From NCBI GenBank assembly GCA_015521505.1, contig WAOB01000130.1, positions 1 to 6,711 on the forward strand: a stretch of 6,711 nt of DNA, written 5' to 3'. Origin of the DNA: Nanobdellati archaeon. Lineage in GTDB: Archaea; EX4484-52; JAADEF01. A program made the position numbers and the translations under genes. Each line of letters starts with the position of its first letter. Positions within the stretch are counted from its first letter, which is position 1. This document shows positions 5,993 through 6,711 of this stretch, piece by piece. Below the pieces are notes generated by a model, which saw only the letters and a list, made by a program, of their open reading frames with translations, did no database searches and was not told the DNA's origin.

Positions 5993-6711
5993 TTATGAAT
6001 TAATATTAATTTCTTCTAATTTTTTCTTTATTTTTTTGACTAAGGAATTTAAAGAGAAATTTTCTACCACGACTTTTCTCAGCTCTTTCCCTACTTCTTC
6101 ATATTCTTTCTCATCAAATGAAAGAACTTTCTCTATCTTTTTTGCCAAATCTTTTTCATCATTGAATATGATCAAAGACGATATTTTTCTTGGTAGATAT
6201 TTTTCAAATGCTTTTTCTTTAATTAATGTTATTTGCTCACATGACATACTTTCTAATATTGCTTTATCAATACCCGATTCTGATGCACTTATGAATATAA
6301 AGGCCCTATTATATTCTTTAATTAATTCCTCTTGGTTTTTTATTCCTGCAAATACAACTTTTTTAGATAACTTGTTTCTCTCTATATATATGGAAAGGCT
6401 TTTGTAATATGTCTTATCCCAGATAGGACCTATTATCTTTAGGATTATGTCTTTATTTATTCTTTTTAGAGAACCAATTATTACTTCATACTTCTTAATT
6501 CTACTTATTCTTCCAACACTTATCAGTTCATTTTTGTTTCTTTTCACCTTTATCCTTCTAAATTTGTTTGTATTTATTCCATGACCTACATAACATGCTT
6601 TATATGTTTTTACTGGTAGTGTTTCTTCTGTTACACTAAACACTACATCTGCAAGGCTAGTTGAGATGTTTAACATAAAAGAAGATTTTTTATGTACATA
6701 CCACATAGCAC
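5993..6711 (-). CDS. Partial GT4-like glycosyltransferase, C-terminal part
   Basis: The reading frame is open to the right edge, so the N-terminal acceptor-binding domain is largely missing; about 238 residues are visible. The ATG at 6706 is probably internal, since MWYVHKK matches the interdomain W-x-x-H region of GT4 enzymes rather than a start. Numbered from it, the C-terminal GT-B half shows GHGINTNKF (41-49), ISVGRISRIKKYEVII (62-77), ILKIIGP (88-94), VVFAGIKNQEELIKEY (117-132) and SASESGIDKAILESMSC (140-156). Such enzymes transfer a sugar from a nucleotide-sugar donor, often to lipid-linked or surface glycans. The last motif is the GlDK-x-x-LE variant of the usual E-x7-E signature, with Glu143 and Glu152 eight residues apart. 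Donor and acceptor cannot be told from sequence. It precedes the 620-residue gene by 16 bases on the same strand. Confidence 0.85.
   Translation of the reverse strand, partial: AMWYVHKKSSFMLNISTSLADVVFSVTEETLPVKTYKACYVGHGINTNKFRRIKVKRNKNELISVGRISRIKKYEVIIGSLKRINKDIILKIIGPIWDKTYYKSLSIYIERNKLSKKVVFAGIKNQEELIKEYNRAFIFISASESGIDKAILESMSCEQITLIKEKAFEKYLPRKISSLIIFNDEKDLAKKIEKVLSFDEKEYEEVGKELRKVVVENFSLNSLVKKIKKKLEEININS
5998..6010 (-). promoter_or_regulatory. Weak candidate promoter for the 620-residue gene
   Basis: Minus-strand ATTAATATTAATT overlaps the last codons of the glycosyltransferase and is centred about 27 bases before the ATG at 5976. There is no Shine-Dalgarno sequence before that ATG, which is compatible with a leaderless transcript from this site. 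In such AT-rich sequence a TATA-like match can be chance; co-transcription with the upstream gene is the alternative. Confidence 0.3.

Noticed and set aside
6036..6407. 123-codon plus-strand open frame
   Set aside because: It is antisense to the glycosyltransferase, with Ser/Phe-rich composition mirroring Lys/Glu codons, and lies over conserved GT4 motifs on the other strand.

Overview
The window looks like a gene-dense, AT-rich archaeal chromosome (GC about 30% by eye, not counted). Evidence for archaea: TATA-like elements (TTTTAAAAATATA, TTTTTAAAA) lie 25-28 bases before ATG codons that lack a Shine-Dalgarno sequence, as in leaderless archaeal transcripts; the first gene encodes CARDB/COG1361-like repeats of the kind common on archaeal surface proteins; arginine is almost always AGA/AGG and isoleucine often ATA, as in AT-rich and often thermophilic archaea. 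The small genes, very short spacers and several unrecognisable proteins fit a DPANN-type (for example Nanoarchaeota-like) genome. That placement is inference, since no rRNA or ribosomal protein gene is present.

Layout. (1) Bases 1-2014, plus strand: the 3' part of a large, apparently exported protein with two Ig-like domains, a tyrosine-rich segment and a helical C-terminus, followed 8 bases later by a small protein with one N-terminal membrane helix and four cysteines in two C-x9-C pairs. (2) Bases 2011-2670, minus strand: an unrecognised 219-residue protein whose stop codon overlaps that of its convergent neighbour in a TTAG sequence. (3) Bases 2671-2787: the only sizeable spacer, 117 bases, with two divergent promoters. 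(4) Bases 2788-4096, plus strand: a small winged-helix protein gene overlapping a thioredoxin reductase gene with all its key motifs. (5) Bases 4114-5976, minus strand: a 620-residue cysteine-free, tryptophan-rich protein of unknown function. (6) Bases 5993-6711, minus strand: the C-terminal part of a GT4-like glycosyltransferase that continues past the right edge.

How they may work together. The first pair is probably a cell-surface module held in the membrane by the small protein and stabilised by disulfides (10 and 4 cysteines). The winged-helix/thioredoxin reductase pair is a compact thiol-redox operon, possibly self-regulated. The glycosyltransferase and the 620-residue protein share a strand with a 16-base gap and may be co-transcribed. 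No mobile element, CRISPR array, tRNA or rRNA is visible, and no stretch over 300 bases lacks a gene. The most novel items are the 620-residue protein, the Ig-like/twin C-x9-C pair and the 219-residue orphan.
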